Assembly (NCBI GenBank): GCA_003662535.1
Contig: QMYG01000008.1
Coordinates: forward strand, 1 to 12,233
Length of the DNA: 12,233 nt
Reading direction: 5' to 3'
From: Candidatus Bathyarchaeota archaeon
GTDB taxonomy: Archaea; Thermoproteota; Bathyarchaeia; EX4484-135; B24-G1
The first letter of the stretch is position 1. The number at the start of each line of letters is the position of its first letter. A program made the position numbers and the translations under genes. The notes beneath the pieces were generated by a model, which searched no databases, was not told the origin of the DNA, and saw nothing but the letters and a program-made list of their open reading frames with translations. Positions 5,484-11,997 of this stretch are shown here, one piece after another.

Positions 5484-6731
5484 GTGTTTAGGAGGCTTAT
5501 CTCGAGGGATGAAGCTCTCCAGCGAATTAGGAGATACGTGAAGCTCGCTGCTCTGGGAGTTGAGGAGGTGGAGCTTAGGTCCGCTTTTGGCCGCGTCCTC
5601 GCAGAGGATGTGAGGGCTTCGGTAGACGTGCCGCCCTTCCACAGGGCGACTATGGACGGCTACGCAGTCAAAGCTAAAGACACCTTCGGAGCCTCGGAGA
5701 CGAACCCGAAAAGCCTCAGGGTCGTCGGCTCTGTTGAGGTCGGGAAGATGCCAGCCACACGCCTAGAGACAGGCCAAGCCATGGCCGTTGCGACGGGGTC
5801 AGCCCTCCCAGAAGGCTCAGACGCAGTTCTCCCCCTCGAATGGACAAGAACCGGAAGCACACCCAACGAAATACTCGCATTAAGGGCTGTAACGACAGGA
5901 GAAAACGTCATGGAGAGGGGGCACGACATAAAGAGGGGTGAACTCCTGCTCAAGGAGGGAACAAGGCTAACCGCAAGGGAGCTCGGGGTCCTCTCAGCAC
6001 TCGGAATAGCCAGAGTAAAAGTCTACCTAAAGCCGAAGGTCGCAATTCTATCCACAGGCCAAGAGCTGGTTGAGCCCGGAAAGCCCCTAACGTCGGGGAA
6101 AATCTACGATGTGAACTGGATAACGCTCTACGCATCCGTTCTCGAATGCGGTGGGCGTCCAGAATTCCTTGGAATCGTTGAGGATAGCGTGGAGAAGATG
6201 GAGAATACGATGCGTAAAGGCCTAGAAATGGCGGATGTGGTTGTTGCTTCTGGGGCGACCTCCGTCGGCGCCACAGACATCATGCGAAGCATCGTGAATA
6301 GGCTTGGGAAGCCGGGGGTCATCGTAGATGGCGTGAGGATGAAGCCCGGAAAGCCAACAATCATCGGCGTAGCGGATGGAAAGCCCATTTTTTGTTTGCC
6401 CGGAAACCCTATGTCCGCACTCGTTGCGTTCTACAACTTTGTTGCGCCGGTTCTGAGGGCTATGGCTGGTCTACCACCAGTGCGGAGGCGTTTTGTTGAG
6501 GCTGTTTTGGCTGGCAGGGTTATGCCTGCGAGCGGTCGCCTAACGACCATACCTGTAAGGCTGGAGAAAGGGCAGGAACAGCTCGTCGCCCATCCAATAC
6601 TGAAGGCTTCGGGCGCAATCACAGCCCTAGCCCTAGCAGACGGCTACGTGGAAATCCCAGAAGACGTGAAGTTCCTAGAGAGCGGCGAGCGGGTGAAAGT
6701 CTACCTGTTTAGGGGGGAGTGGAAGCCTTGA
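5484..6731 (+). CDS. moeA2: MoeA-family molybdopterin molybdenumtransferase, canonical motif paralogue
   Basis: The second MoeA, 415 residues from GTG 5484, with FRRLISRDEAL at the N-terminus as in many MoeA proteins. It has FHRATMDGYAV with D58, an ATGSALPEGSDAV segment, VAILSTGQELVEP and ASGATSVGATD. Unlike its neighbour it keeps an intact KPGKP (K287, K290) and LPGNPMSALVAF. The ATSVG form in place of GGVSVG resembles the archaeal SGGTSAG-type MoeA. A TTG at 5469 would add five residues but overlaps moeA1; the GTG sits one base beyond the moeA1 stop with a G-rich stretch before it. It is probably co-transcribed from moeA1 through moaE. This is the better candidate for the general metal-insertion enzyme. 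The choice between molybdenum and tungsten cannot be read from the sequence. Confidence 0.9.
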   Translation: MFRRLISRDEALQRIRRYVKLAALGVEEVELRSAFGRVLAEDVRASVDVPPFHRATMDGYAVKAKDTFGASETNPKSLRVVGSVEVGKMPATRLETGQAMAVATGSALPEGSDAVLPLEWTRTGSTPNEILALRAVTTGENVMERGHDIKRGELLLKEGTRLTARELGVLSALGIARVKVYLKPKVAILSTGQELVEPGKPLTSGKIYDVNWITLYASVLECGGRPEFLGIVEDSVEKMENTMRKGLEMADVVVASGATSVGATDIMRSIVNRLGKPGVIVDGVRMKPGKPTIIGVADGKPIFCLPGNPMSALVAFYNFVAPVLRAMAGLPPVRRRFVEAVLAGRVMPASGRLTTIPVRLEKGQEQLVAHPILKASGAITALALADGYVEIPEDVKFLESGERVKVYLFRGEWKP

Positions 6732-7663
6732 TACGAGACCCCTACGGAAGGCCCGTAACGAATCTCCGCATATCTCTCACGCAGAGGTGCAACCTGAATT
6801 GTTTTTACTGCCATAGGGAGGGGCAGACGGGGACAACACGCCCCACCGAGATGACTGCGGATGAGGTAGCCACCATTGTTCGTGTGGCTTCTAAGCTGGG
6901 AATTAGGAAGATAAAGCTCACTGGAGGAGAACCTCTACTGAGAGAGGACATAATAGAAGTAGTGCATAAAATCAGCCAGATTGAGGGCATTCAGGAAGTA
7001 TCTATGACGACTAACGGAATCCTCTTGCCCAGCATGGCGGAAAAGCTGACGGAAGCAGGCCTAAACAGGGTAAATATAAGTTTGGACACGCTAAACCCAA
7101 CGAAATATGAGGAAATTACTGGGCATCCGTTTCTCGACAGGGTTTTAGACGGGATTAGGAGCGCCGTTGATGCGGGGTTAAATCCTGTAAAGCTGAACAT
7201 GCTCCTGCTTAGGGGTGTAAATGAGGATGAGGTTTGGGATATGGTGGACTTTGCATCTAAGGCTGGCGTCATCCTCCAGATAATAGAGCTGGTTTCAGCT
7301 CCATCCGTAGGAAACGACGTGTTTACGAGGTATCATGTAGACCCTAAGCCGATAGAGGAAAAGCTAAGGCGGATGGCTGTGAGGGTTGTGGTCAGGAGGA
7401 TGCACCATAGGAGGAAATATTTTCTCCCAAATGGGGCGGAGGTGGAGGTTGTTCGACCCATGCACAACACGGAGTTCTGCGCCAACTGCACGAGAATTAG
7501 GCTAACCTCAGATGGCAAACTCAAGCCCTGCCTCCTAAGAAACGACAACCTCGTAGACATACTCACGCCTCTCAGGAGAGGCGCAGACGAGGAGCAACTC
7601 AAGCAGATATTCATAAAGGCTATAATGCTGAGAAAACCCTACTTTACCACCCGTCAGAGGTGA
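6728..7663 (+). CDS. moaA: GTP 3',8-cyclase MoaA (radical SAM)
   Basis: MoaA carries out the first step of molybdopterin synthesis, rearranging GTP to a cyclised intermediate with S-adenosylmethionine and two 4Fe-4S clusters. The radical SAM cluster motif is C21-x3-C25-x2-C28, with YGRPVTNLRISLTQRCN just before it. KLTGGEPLL follows as the SAM-binding GGEP motif, then SMTTNG and NISLDT. The second cluster that holds GTP is C251-x2-C254-x13-C268. The C-terminus ends in TTRQR and lacks the terminal Gly-Gly seen in bacterial and human MoaA; archaeal forms often lack it. Start TTG 6728 is preferred over GTG 6719: it overlaps the moeA2 stop as TTGA, has GGGGGGAG at 6712-6719 with eight bases of spacing, and gives the common IRDPYGRP opening. 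It is an obvious Fe-S client for the Mrp carrier nearby. Confidence 0.94.
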   Translation: MIRDPYGRPVTNLRISLTQRCNLNCFYCHREGQTGTTRPTEMTADEVATIVRVASKLGIRKIKLTGGEPLLREDIIEVVHKISQIEGIQEVSMTTNGILLPSMAEKLTEAGLNRVNISLDTLNPTKYEEITGHPFLDRVLDGIRSAVDAGLNPVKLNMLLLRGVNEDEVWDMVDFASKAGVILQIIELVSAPSVGNDVFTRYHVDPKPIEEKLRRMAVRVVVRRMHHRRKYFLPNGAEVEVVRPMHNTEFCANCTRIRLTSDGKLKPCLLRNDNLVDILTPLRRGADEEQLKQIFIKAIMLRKPYFTTRQR

Positions 7664-7669
7664 ACGAGC

Positions 7670-8116
7670 TTGCCCCGTGAGATACGCATGGTGGAGATCG
7701 CAGGAAAGCCTGATGTTTACCGTAGTGCTGTTGCGGAGGGTAGAATCAAGCTTAAGGAGGAAACGATTGAGAGGATAAAATCTGGTCAGATAGAGAAGGG
7801 AGACCCGCTTATTGCCGCACAGATAGCCGCAATACTAGCAGCAAAGAGGACTCCTGAACTCATCCCGCTCTGCCACCCAATTCCGATAACCAATGTGAAG
7901 GTAGACTTTCGTATAGAGGGGTGCGAGGTCGTTGTGAGGGCTGAGGTTCATAGCTTAGGCAAGACGGGCGTAGAGATGGAGGCCCTGACAGCTGCCGCAG
8001 TCGCCCTGCTCACGATATGGGACATGACGAAGAAGCACGAAAAAGACGAGCTTGGACAATACCCAACAACAATCATTAAAGAAATTCGAGTTTTGGAGAA
8101 GGTGAAGCGTGATTAG
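7670..8116 (+). CDS. moaC: Cyclic pyranopterin monophosphate synthase MoaC
   Basis: MoaC converts the MoaA product to cyclic pyranopterin monophosphate. The 148-residue protein has all the hallmarks: AVAEGRIKL near the N-terminus, KGDPLIAAQIAAILAAKRT, LIPLCHP with C68 and H69, KTGVEMEALTA (98-108) with E102 and E104, and the catalytic D118 and K121 in WDMTKK. It starts at TTG 7670, six bases after GGTGA (7659-7663). That GGTGA contains the TGA stop of moaA, so translation is coupled. It is fourth in the cofactor series and follows moaA directly, matching the order of reactions. Nothing is missing or unusual apart from the TTG start. Confidence 0.95.
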   Translation: MPREIRMVEIAGKPDVYRSAVAEGRIKLKEETIERIKSGQIEKGDPLIAAQIAAILAAKRTPELIPLCHPIPITNVKVDFRIEGCEVVVRAEVHSLGKTGVEMEALTAAAVALLTIWDMTKKHEKDELGQYPTTIIKEIRVLEKVKRD

Positions 8117-8128
8117 TGGTGAACGTGC

Positions 8129-8545
8129 ATGTGGGATGTAAAAATATATGAGGGGCCGGTGGACCTGCCCATAGGTCAGGTTATAGCTTCTGTGAGGGAA
8201 AATCCTGAACTCGACGAGGCTGGATGCATAGCCCTATACTTGGGGATTGTGCGTGGCGTGTCTGAGGATGGACGTGAAGTGGAGAGCTTCTTGGTGGAGG
8301 GGGACAGAGACGAAGTTGAGAAGTTGCTTAGGCACTTGGCCGCGAGGCTCGAAGGCAGGTGGGGCGTCATAGATGTGCGAATACACCTAGTTATGGGTAG
8401 ACTTAGTGTGGGGGACCCGATACTGTTGGTTGTGGTGGCTGGTGAGTATAGGGAGGACGTGCTTCAAGCGGTGAAGGATGCTGTGGACGCCATAAAATCC
8501 TTGAAAGTGCTTAGGAAAACGGAGGTGCTTCGGCAGGGCGAATAA
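8129..8545 (+). CDS. moaE: Molybdopterin synthase catalytic subunit MoaE
   Basis: MoaE works with the thiocarboxylated MoaD to add two sulfurs to cyclic pyranopterin monophosphate. The 138-residue protein has GCIALYLGIVRG with R42 matching the conserved G-x-VR segment. At the C-terminus K123 and K130 are separated by seven residues, as are the two active-site lysines of Escherichia coli MoaE. The usual His-Arg pair appears as Tyr107-Arg108 in GEYRED, and the Ala-Pro before the second lysine is replaced by KVLR. It is therefore a divergent but probably active archaeal form. ATG 8129 has GGTGA at 8118-8122. It closes the cofactor series, 12 bases after moaC, with a fresh promoter following for the por genes. 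No moaD lies in the window, so the sulfur carrier must be elsewhere. Confidence 0.82.
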   Translation: MWDVKIYEGPVDLPIGQVIASVRENPELDEAGCIALYLGIVRGVSEDGREVESFLVEGDRDEVEKLLRHLAARLEGRWGVIDVRIHLVMGRLSVGDPILLVVVAGEYREDVLQAVKDAVDAIKSLKVLRKTEVLRQGE

Positions 8546-8555
8546 TAAAATCAAG

Positions 8556-8563
8556 CTTATATG
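8556..8563 (+). promoter_or_regulatory. Candidate TATA box for the por operon
   Basis: CTTATATG lies in the 52-base moaE-porG gap. A start about 25 bases downstream falls close to 8582, just before the GGAGGG ribosome binding site at 8585-8590 that serves ATG 8598. This suggests the por genes have their own promoter and a very short leader. Confidence 0.45.
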
Positions 8564-8597
8564 TGTATGAATCTACCTCTTTAAGGAGGGACGGAAA

Positions 8598-9155
8598 ATG
8601 CCTGAACTTGTCGAGATTAGGCTTCACGGTAGAGGAGGCCAAGGAGCTTGGACGGCTACGAACCTCCTAGCGATGGCGGCGCTCCGTGAAGGCAAATACA
8701 GCCAGAGCTTCCCCTTCTTCGGCCCCGAGCGTGGGGGCGCACCAATACTTGCCTTCGCCAGAATCAGCGACAAACCCATAGACGTGCACTGCATGGTCTA
8801 CAACCCAGACATAGTGGCAGTCCTAGACCCAACACTGCTAGGCCCAAAGGTTGTCGAGGGAATAAAGGACGAAACAGTCATGGTCGTGAACACGCAAGAC
8901 CCCCCGTCAAAGGTTAGGGAGGTTTTAGGCACGAGTAGGGGGAAGCTGTGGACTGTGAACGCAACACGCCTAGCCCTCGAAGTAATCGGCAGGCCGATAA
9001 CCAACACAGCCATGCTCGGAGCCATACTCAAGGCGACGAACGTGGTTTCGCTGGACTCTCTCCTCGCAGTAACTAGGGAGAGGTTCGGCGGGGAAATGGG
9101 TGAAAAGAATGCGTCCGTGATTAGAAAAGCCTATGAGGAGGCGGTTCCGGAATGA
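8598..9155 (+). CDS. porG: Pyruvate:ferredoxin oxidoreductase, gamma subunit
   Basis: The gamma subunit of the heterotetrameric 2-oxoacid:ferredoxin oxidoreductase, which contributes to CoA binding and subunit packing. The 185-residue protein opens with VEIRLHGRGGQGAWTA (5-20), the family signature, then FPFFGPERGGAPILAFARIS and an internal DPTLLG segment. The length is normal. ATG 8598 follows GGAGGG with seven bases of spacing. The gene begins a tight porG-porD-porA-porB series, the usual archaeal order, and overlaps porD by four bases (ATGA). The complex oxidises pyruvate to acetyl-CoA and CO2 with ferredoxin as acceptor, or runs in reverse. Assignment to pyruvate over other 2-oxo acids rests mainly on the alpha subunit. 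Confidence 0.92.
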   Translation: MPELVEIRLHGRGGQGAWTATNLLAMAALREGKYSQSFPFFGPERGGAPILAFARISDKPIDVHCMVYNPDIVAVLDPTLLGPKVVEGIKDETVMVVNTQDPPSKVREVLGTSRGKLWTVNATRLALEVIGRPITNTAMLGAILKATNVVSLDSLLAVTRERFGGEMGEKNASVIRKAYEEAVPE

Positions 9156-9436
9156 GCATAAAAATTAGTGAGATGGCTGGTTGGAGAGAAATTCCTGTGG
9201 CGGGTGTGGCTTACCGCCCGTCCACAGAGTCGAAGACTGGAGACTGGAGGTCTTTTAGGCCGATAGTTAATGAGGAGAAGTGCACAGGCTGCGCCCTCTG
9301 CCACTTCTTCTGCCCCGACGGGGCAATATCCCTAGTGAACGAGAAGGCTAAGGTAGACTACGACTTCTGTAAGGGCTGCGGAATCTGCGCCGAGGAGTGC
9401 CCCGTCAAGGCGATTGAGATGGTTCCTGAGAGGTGA
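9152..9436 (+). CDS. porD: Pyruvate:ferredoxin oxidoreductase, delta (ferredoxin-like) subunit
   Basis: A 94-residue 2[4Fe-4S] ferredoxin subunit that carries electrons from the catalytic part to external ferredoxin. The first cluster motif is C44-x2-C47-x2-C50-x3-C54-P and the second is C73-x2-C76-x2-C79-x3-C83-P. The 43-residue N-terminal extension (WREIPVAGVAYRPSTES...TGDW) is the normal docking segment of this subunit. ATG 9152 overlaps the porG stop and has GGAGG at 9137-9141. The stop TGA is part of a GGTGA motif that serves porA. All eight Cys are present, so both clusters should form. Confidence 0.95.
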   Translation: MSIKISEMAGWREIPVAGVAYRPSTESKTGDWRSFRPIVNEEKCTGCALCHFFCPDGAISLVNEKAKVDYDFCKGCGICAEECPVKAIEMVPER

Positions 9437-9441
9437 GCGGG

Positions 9442-10671
9442 ATGGAGTTAGGTGTTGCTAAGCAGGAAGTTATGGGGCTGACGGGAGACGAGGCAGTAGC
9501 CTACGCAGTGAAGCAGGTAGACCCAGACATAGTTGCAGCTTACCCGATTACGCCCCAGACAATCATCGTGGAGAGGTTCTCGGAATACGTGGCGGACGGC
9601 CTAGTAAACACGGAGTTTGTGCCCGTAGAATCTGAGCACTCAGCCCTCTCAACGTGCGTCGGGGCGGCCGCCGCAGGCGCTAGGGCGTTCACGGCGACGG
9701 CCAGCCAAGGCCTGGCGCTCATGTGGGAGATACTCTACATAGCCGCCAGCATGCGTCTACCAATCGTCATGGCTGTGGTGAACAGGGCGCTCAGCGCACC
9801 CATAAACATACACTGCGACCACTCAGACACGATGGGAGCAAGGGACTCAGGCTGGATACAGCTCTACTGCGAAAACAGCCAAGAAGCCTACGACACAACC
9901 ATACAAGCATGGAGAATAGCGGAACACCCAGACGTGCAGCTCCCAGTCATGGTTACGCTGGACGGCTTCGTCCTCTCCCACACGCTGGAGAGCGTGAGGG
10001 TCCTCCCGGACGACGTGGTTAAGCGCTTCGTAGGCCAAAGACGCTACATAAGGGTTGTTGGGCACGAATACAAGGAGGTTCCGCTGGTTCTCGACCCAGA
10101 GAACCCCCTGACGCTCGGAGCCTTCGGCATGTACACGCATTATTTCGAGTATAAGAGGCAGCAGGCTGAGGCTATGGAGAAGGCTAAGCGTGTCATCGAG
10201 GAGGTTGGCAGGGAATACGGCGGAATAAGCGGTAGAACCTACGGACTCATACACCCCTACAGGCTCGAGGACGCAGAAGTCGCCCTCATCGGGCTTGGAA
10301 GCACGATGGGAACAGCAAAGATCGTGGTAGACAGGCTGAGGCAGGAGGGCATGAAAATAGGCCTAATACGCATAAGAAGCTTCAGGCCCTTCCCAAGGGA
10401 GGAACTCCTGAAGAGCCTGAGCCACGTCAAGGCGATAGGCGTCCTAGACAGGGCGATGAGCTTCGGAGCCTACGGAGGGCCACTCTTCATGGAGATGCGC
10501 TCCCTCTTCTACGACGAAGAAAGTAGGCCGCTCATATCAGACTACATCTACGGCCTAGGCGGAAGAGACATGCCGATAAAGCTGCTCGAAGACGTAGCCA
10601 GAGACGTGAAGAGAAACGCCGACCGGGGACGAGTAGCCGAGCCCATAAGGTATGTGGGGCTCAGGGAGTAA
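9442..10671 (+). CDS. porA: Pyruvate:ferredoxin oxidoreductase, alpha subunit
   Basis: The alpha subunit of about 409 residues holds the pyrimidine-binding domain for thiamine diphosphate and the transketolase-like C-terminal domain. YPITPQT at 34-40 and the VPVESEHSALS segment form the cofactor-facing loops. NRALSAPINIHCDHSD followed by ARDSGWIQLYCENSQEAYD is typical of pyruvate-type alpha subunits and contains the conserved Arg and Gln near the substrate. The C-terminal portion has ALIGLGSTMGTAK and IRIRSFRPFP, as in PorA. Start ATG 9442 is preferred over GTG 9433 because GGTGA (9432-9436) lies five bases upstream; the GTG itself is inside that motif. The reading frame is intact. Pyruvate is the most likely substrate, but 2-oxoisovalerate or broad specificity cannot be excluded from the sequence. 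Confidence 0.93.
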   Translation: MELGVAKQEVMGLTGDEAVAYAVKQVDPDIVAAYPITPQTIIVERFSEYVADGLVNTEFVPVESEHSALSTCVGAAAAGARAFTATASQGLALMWEILYIAASMRLPIVMAVVNRALSAPINIHCDHSDTMGARDSGWIQLYCENSQEAYDTTIQAWRIAEHPDVQLPVMVTLDGFVLSHTLESVRVLPDDVVKRFVGQRRYIRVVGHEYKEVPLVLDPENPLTLGAFGMYTHYFEYKRQQAEAMEKAKRVIEEVGREYGGISGRTYGLIHPYRLEDAEVALIGLGSTMGTAKIVVDRLRQEGMKIGLIRIRSFRPFPREELLKSLSHVKAIGVLDRAMSFGAYGGPLFMEMRSLFYDEESRPLISDYIYGLGGRDMPIKLLEDVARDVKRNADRGRVAEPIRYVGLRE

Positions 10672-10691
10672 AGGGGGGAGGTGGGAAGAGA

Positions 10692-11666
10692 ATGGGCGAA
10701 GAAAAGCTAACGCTGAAGGACTTAGCCGCAAAGCCCGACCTTCTGGCGCCAGGACACAGAATGTGCGCCGGCTGCGTCTCGGCGTCCGTAGCCAGAATGG
10801 TGATGAAGGCGACCAGAGGCCCAACAATCGTAGCCACAGCCACAGGATGCTTAGAGGTAGCCACAACAATCCTACCCTACACGGCTTGGCGTGTCCCATG
10901 GATACACAACGCCTTCGAGAACGTGGCGGCAACAGCCTCGGGCATAGAGTCGGCGCTGAAGGCGATGAAGAGGAGGGGCGCCCTGAAATACGAGCACGTG
11001 GACATCATCGCCTTCGGCGGGGACGGCGGAACCTACGACATAGGCTTTCAGGCTCTCTCAGGCATCCTAGAGAGGGGGCACGACCTCCTATACGTGCTCT
11101 ACGACAACGAAGCCTACATGAACACTGGAATCCAGCGCAGCGGCGGAACACCCTACTGCGCCTGGACGACGACCAGCCCTGCGGGCAAGGTGATTCCCGG
11201 GAAGCCTCAGTGGAAGAAGCCGATTGCGCACATTGTTGTCGAGCATAGGGCTGCCTACGTGGCTACGGCTTCACCTGCATATCCGCTAGACCTGATAAAG
11301 AAGGTTCGTAGGGGTTTGGAGGCTGAGGGGCCAGCATTCCTGCACGTAATTGCTCCCTGCACGAGGGGTTGGAGGTTCCCGACGAACATGGGCATTAAGC
11401 TGGCTAGGCTGGCTGTTCAGACCTGCCTGTTCCCGCTGTGGGAGGCCTGGTGGGAGGACGGCCACCCAGTCTACAAGCTGTCTGGGCCGAGCGAGGCCAT
11501 AGCCAGAAGGCCGGAGATGAAGAAGCCCGTAGAGGAGTATCTGAAGCCTCAGGGGAGGTTCGCACACCTCTTCAAGCCTGAAAGGAAGGAAGAACTCCTA
11601 AGACGGATACAAGAGGGAATAGACAGGGAGTGGAGCCTGCTCCTGAAGAGAGCTGGATTCGCCTAA
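10692..11666 (+). CDS. porB: Pyruvate:ferredoxin oxidoreductase, beta subunit
   Basis: The beta subunit (324 residues) binds the diphosphate end of thiamine diphosphate and the proximal 4Fe-4S cluster. Cluster ligands are C25 and C28 (MCAGC), C53 (ATGCLEV) and C223 (APCTRGW). The cofactor motif is GDGG at 110-113 with YDIGFQALSG, closed by DNEAYMNTG at 138-146. C156 occupies a place, in TPYCAWTTTSP, where many family members have Gly. The last 100 residues are the usual C-terminal extension. GGAGGTG at 10677-10683 supports ATG 10692. The gene follows porA by 20 bases and ends the series; a T6 run 15 bases past its stop may end transcription. It converges on the coiled-coil gene, with nine bases between stops. 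Confidence 0.94.
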   Translation: MGEEKLTLKDLAAKPDLLAPGHRMCAGCVSASVARMVMKATRGPTIVATATGCLEVATTILPYTAWRVPWIHNAFENVAATASGIESALKAMKRRGALKYEHVDIIAFGGDGGTYDIGFQALSGILERGHDLLYVLYDNEAYMNTGIQRSGGTPYCAWTTTSPAGKVIPGKPQWKKPIAHIVVEHRAAYVATASPAYPLDLIKKVRRGLEAEGPAFLHVIAPCTRGWRFPTNMGIKLARLAVQTCLFPLWEAWWEDGHPVYKLSGPSEAIARRPEMKKPVEEYLKPQGRFAHLFKPERKEELLRRIQEGIDREWSLLLKRAGFA

Positions 11667-11675
11667 CCTCCTTCC

Positions 11676-11990
11676 TCACCTTTTTTGAGACCTAGCAACC
11701 TCTAACATCAGCGCCGCATAGGACTCTAGAAGGTGGCTGCCCTCGTGGAGGGCCTCAGCATTAGCCCTCATCGCTTCGGAGAGAGCCTCAAAGGCGTTTA
11801 TGCAAGCCTCTCTTATTTTATCCTCTGAAGCCCCGCCCTCCACTAGGCGTGATAGCTCCTCAAGCTTTTCTAGACACTGGTCGATTCGCTTCTTTAGCTC
11901 GTCTACCTCCTGCAGGTAATCCTCCAACCTGACCCGGAGCTTAGCGGCCTCCCTAGATAGGTCTTTACCCAAGCCTTTACGCACCCCCAT
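11676..11990 (-). CDS. Unrecognised small coiled-coil protein downstream of hypB
   Basis: I do not recognise this 104-residue protein. Residues 14-50 form a strongly charged helix with hydrophobic heptad spacing (L18, L22, Y25, V29, L32, I36, L40, L43), a probable coiled coil. A short glycine break (GG, 52-53) is followed by a second helical stretch 56-100 with A/L-rich faces, C63, and H82 and H86 in EALHEGSHLLE. There is no signal peptide or membrane segment. It follows hypB on the same strand after seven bases, so co-transcription is likely and a role near NiFe hydrogenase maturation is possible but unproven. The start is uncertain: ATG 11990 has no clear ribosome binding site, and GTG 11993 or GTG 11984 are alternatives. 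Codon use and helical periodicity argue that it is a real gene. Confidence 0.6.
   Translation of the reverse strand: MGVRKGLGKDLSREAAKLRVRLEDYLQEVDELKKRIDQCLEKLEELSRLVEGGASEDKIREACINAFEALSEAMRANAEALHEGSHLLESYAALMLEVARSQKR
11681..11686 (+). terminator. Possible T-run terminator after porB
   Basis: Six consecutive T preceded by a pyrimidine-rich stretch begin 15 bases past the porB stop. This is the sort of T-rich signal archaeal RNA polymerase uses. It lies inside the last codons of the opposing coiled-coil gene, so coding for Lys/Arg there is an alternative explanation. Confidence 0.35.
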
Positions 11991-11997
11991 CACGCTT

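Noticed and set aside
5295..5642. Minus-strand open frame across the moeA1-moeA2 junction
   Set aside because: It is antisense to two clear MoeA genes, Arg/Pro-rich, with no motif; typical shadow of G/C-rich coding DNA.
8511..8524. TTAGGAAAAC in the moaE 3' end as a third operator
   Set aside because: The right half reads CGGA instead of CCTAA, and the bases are explained by Leu-Arg-Lys-Thr codons of the catalytic lysine region.
10652..11248. 198-codon plus-strand frame overlapping porB
   Set aside because: Out-of-frame with PorB, Arg/His-rich without motifs, and PorB is complete with all cofactor residues.
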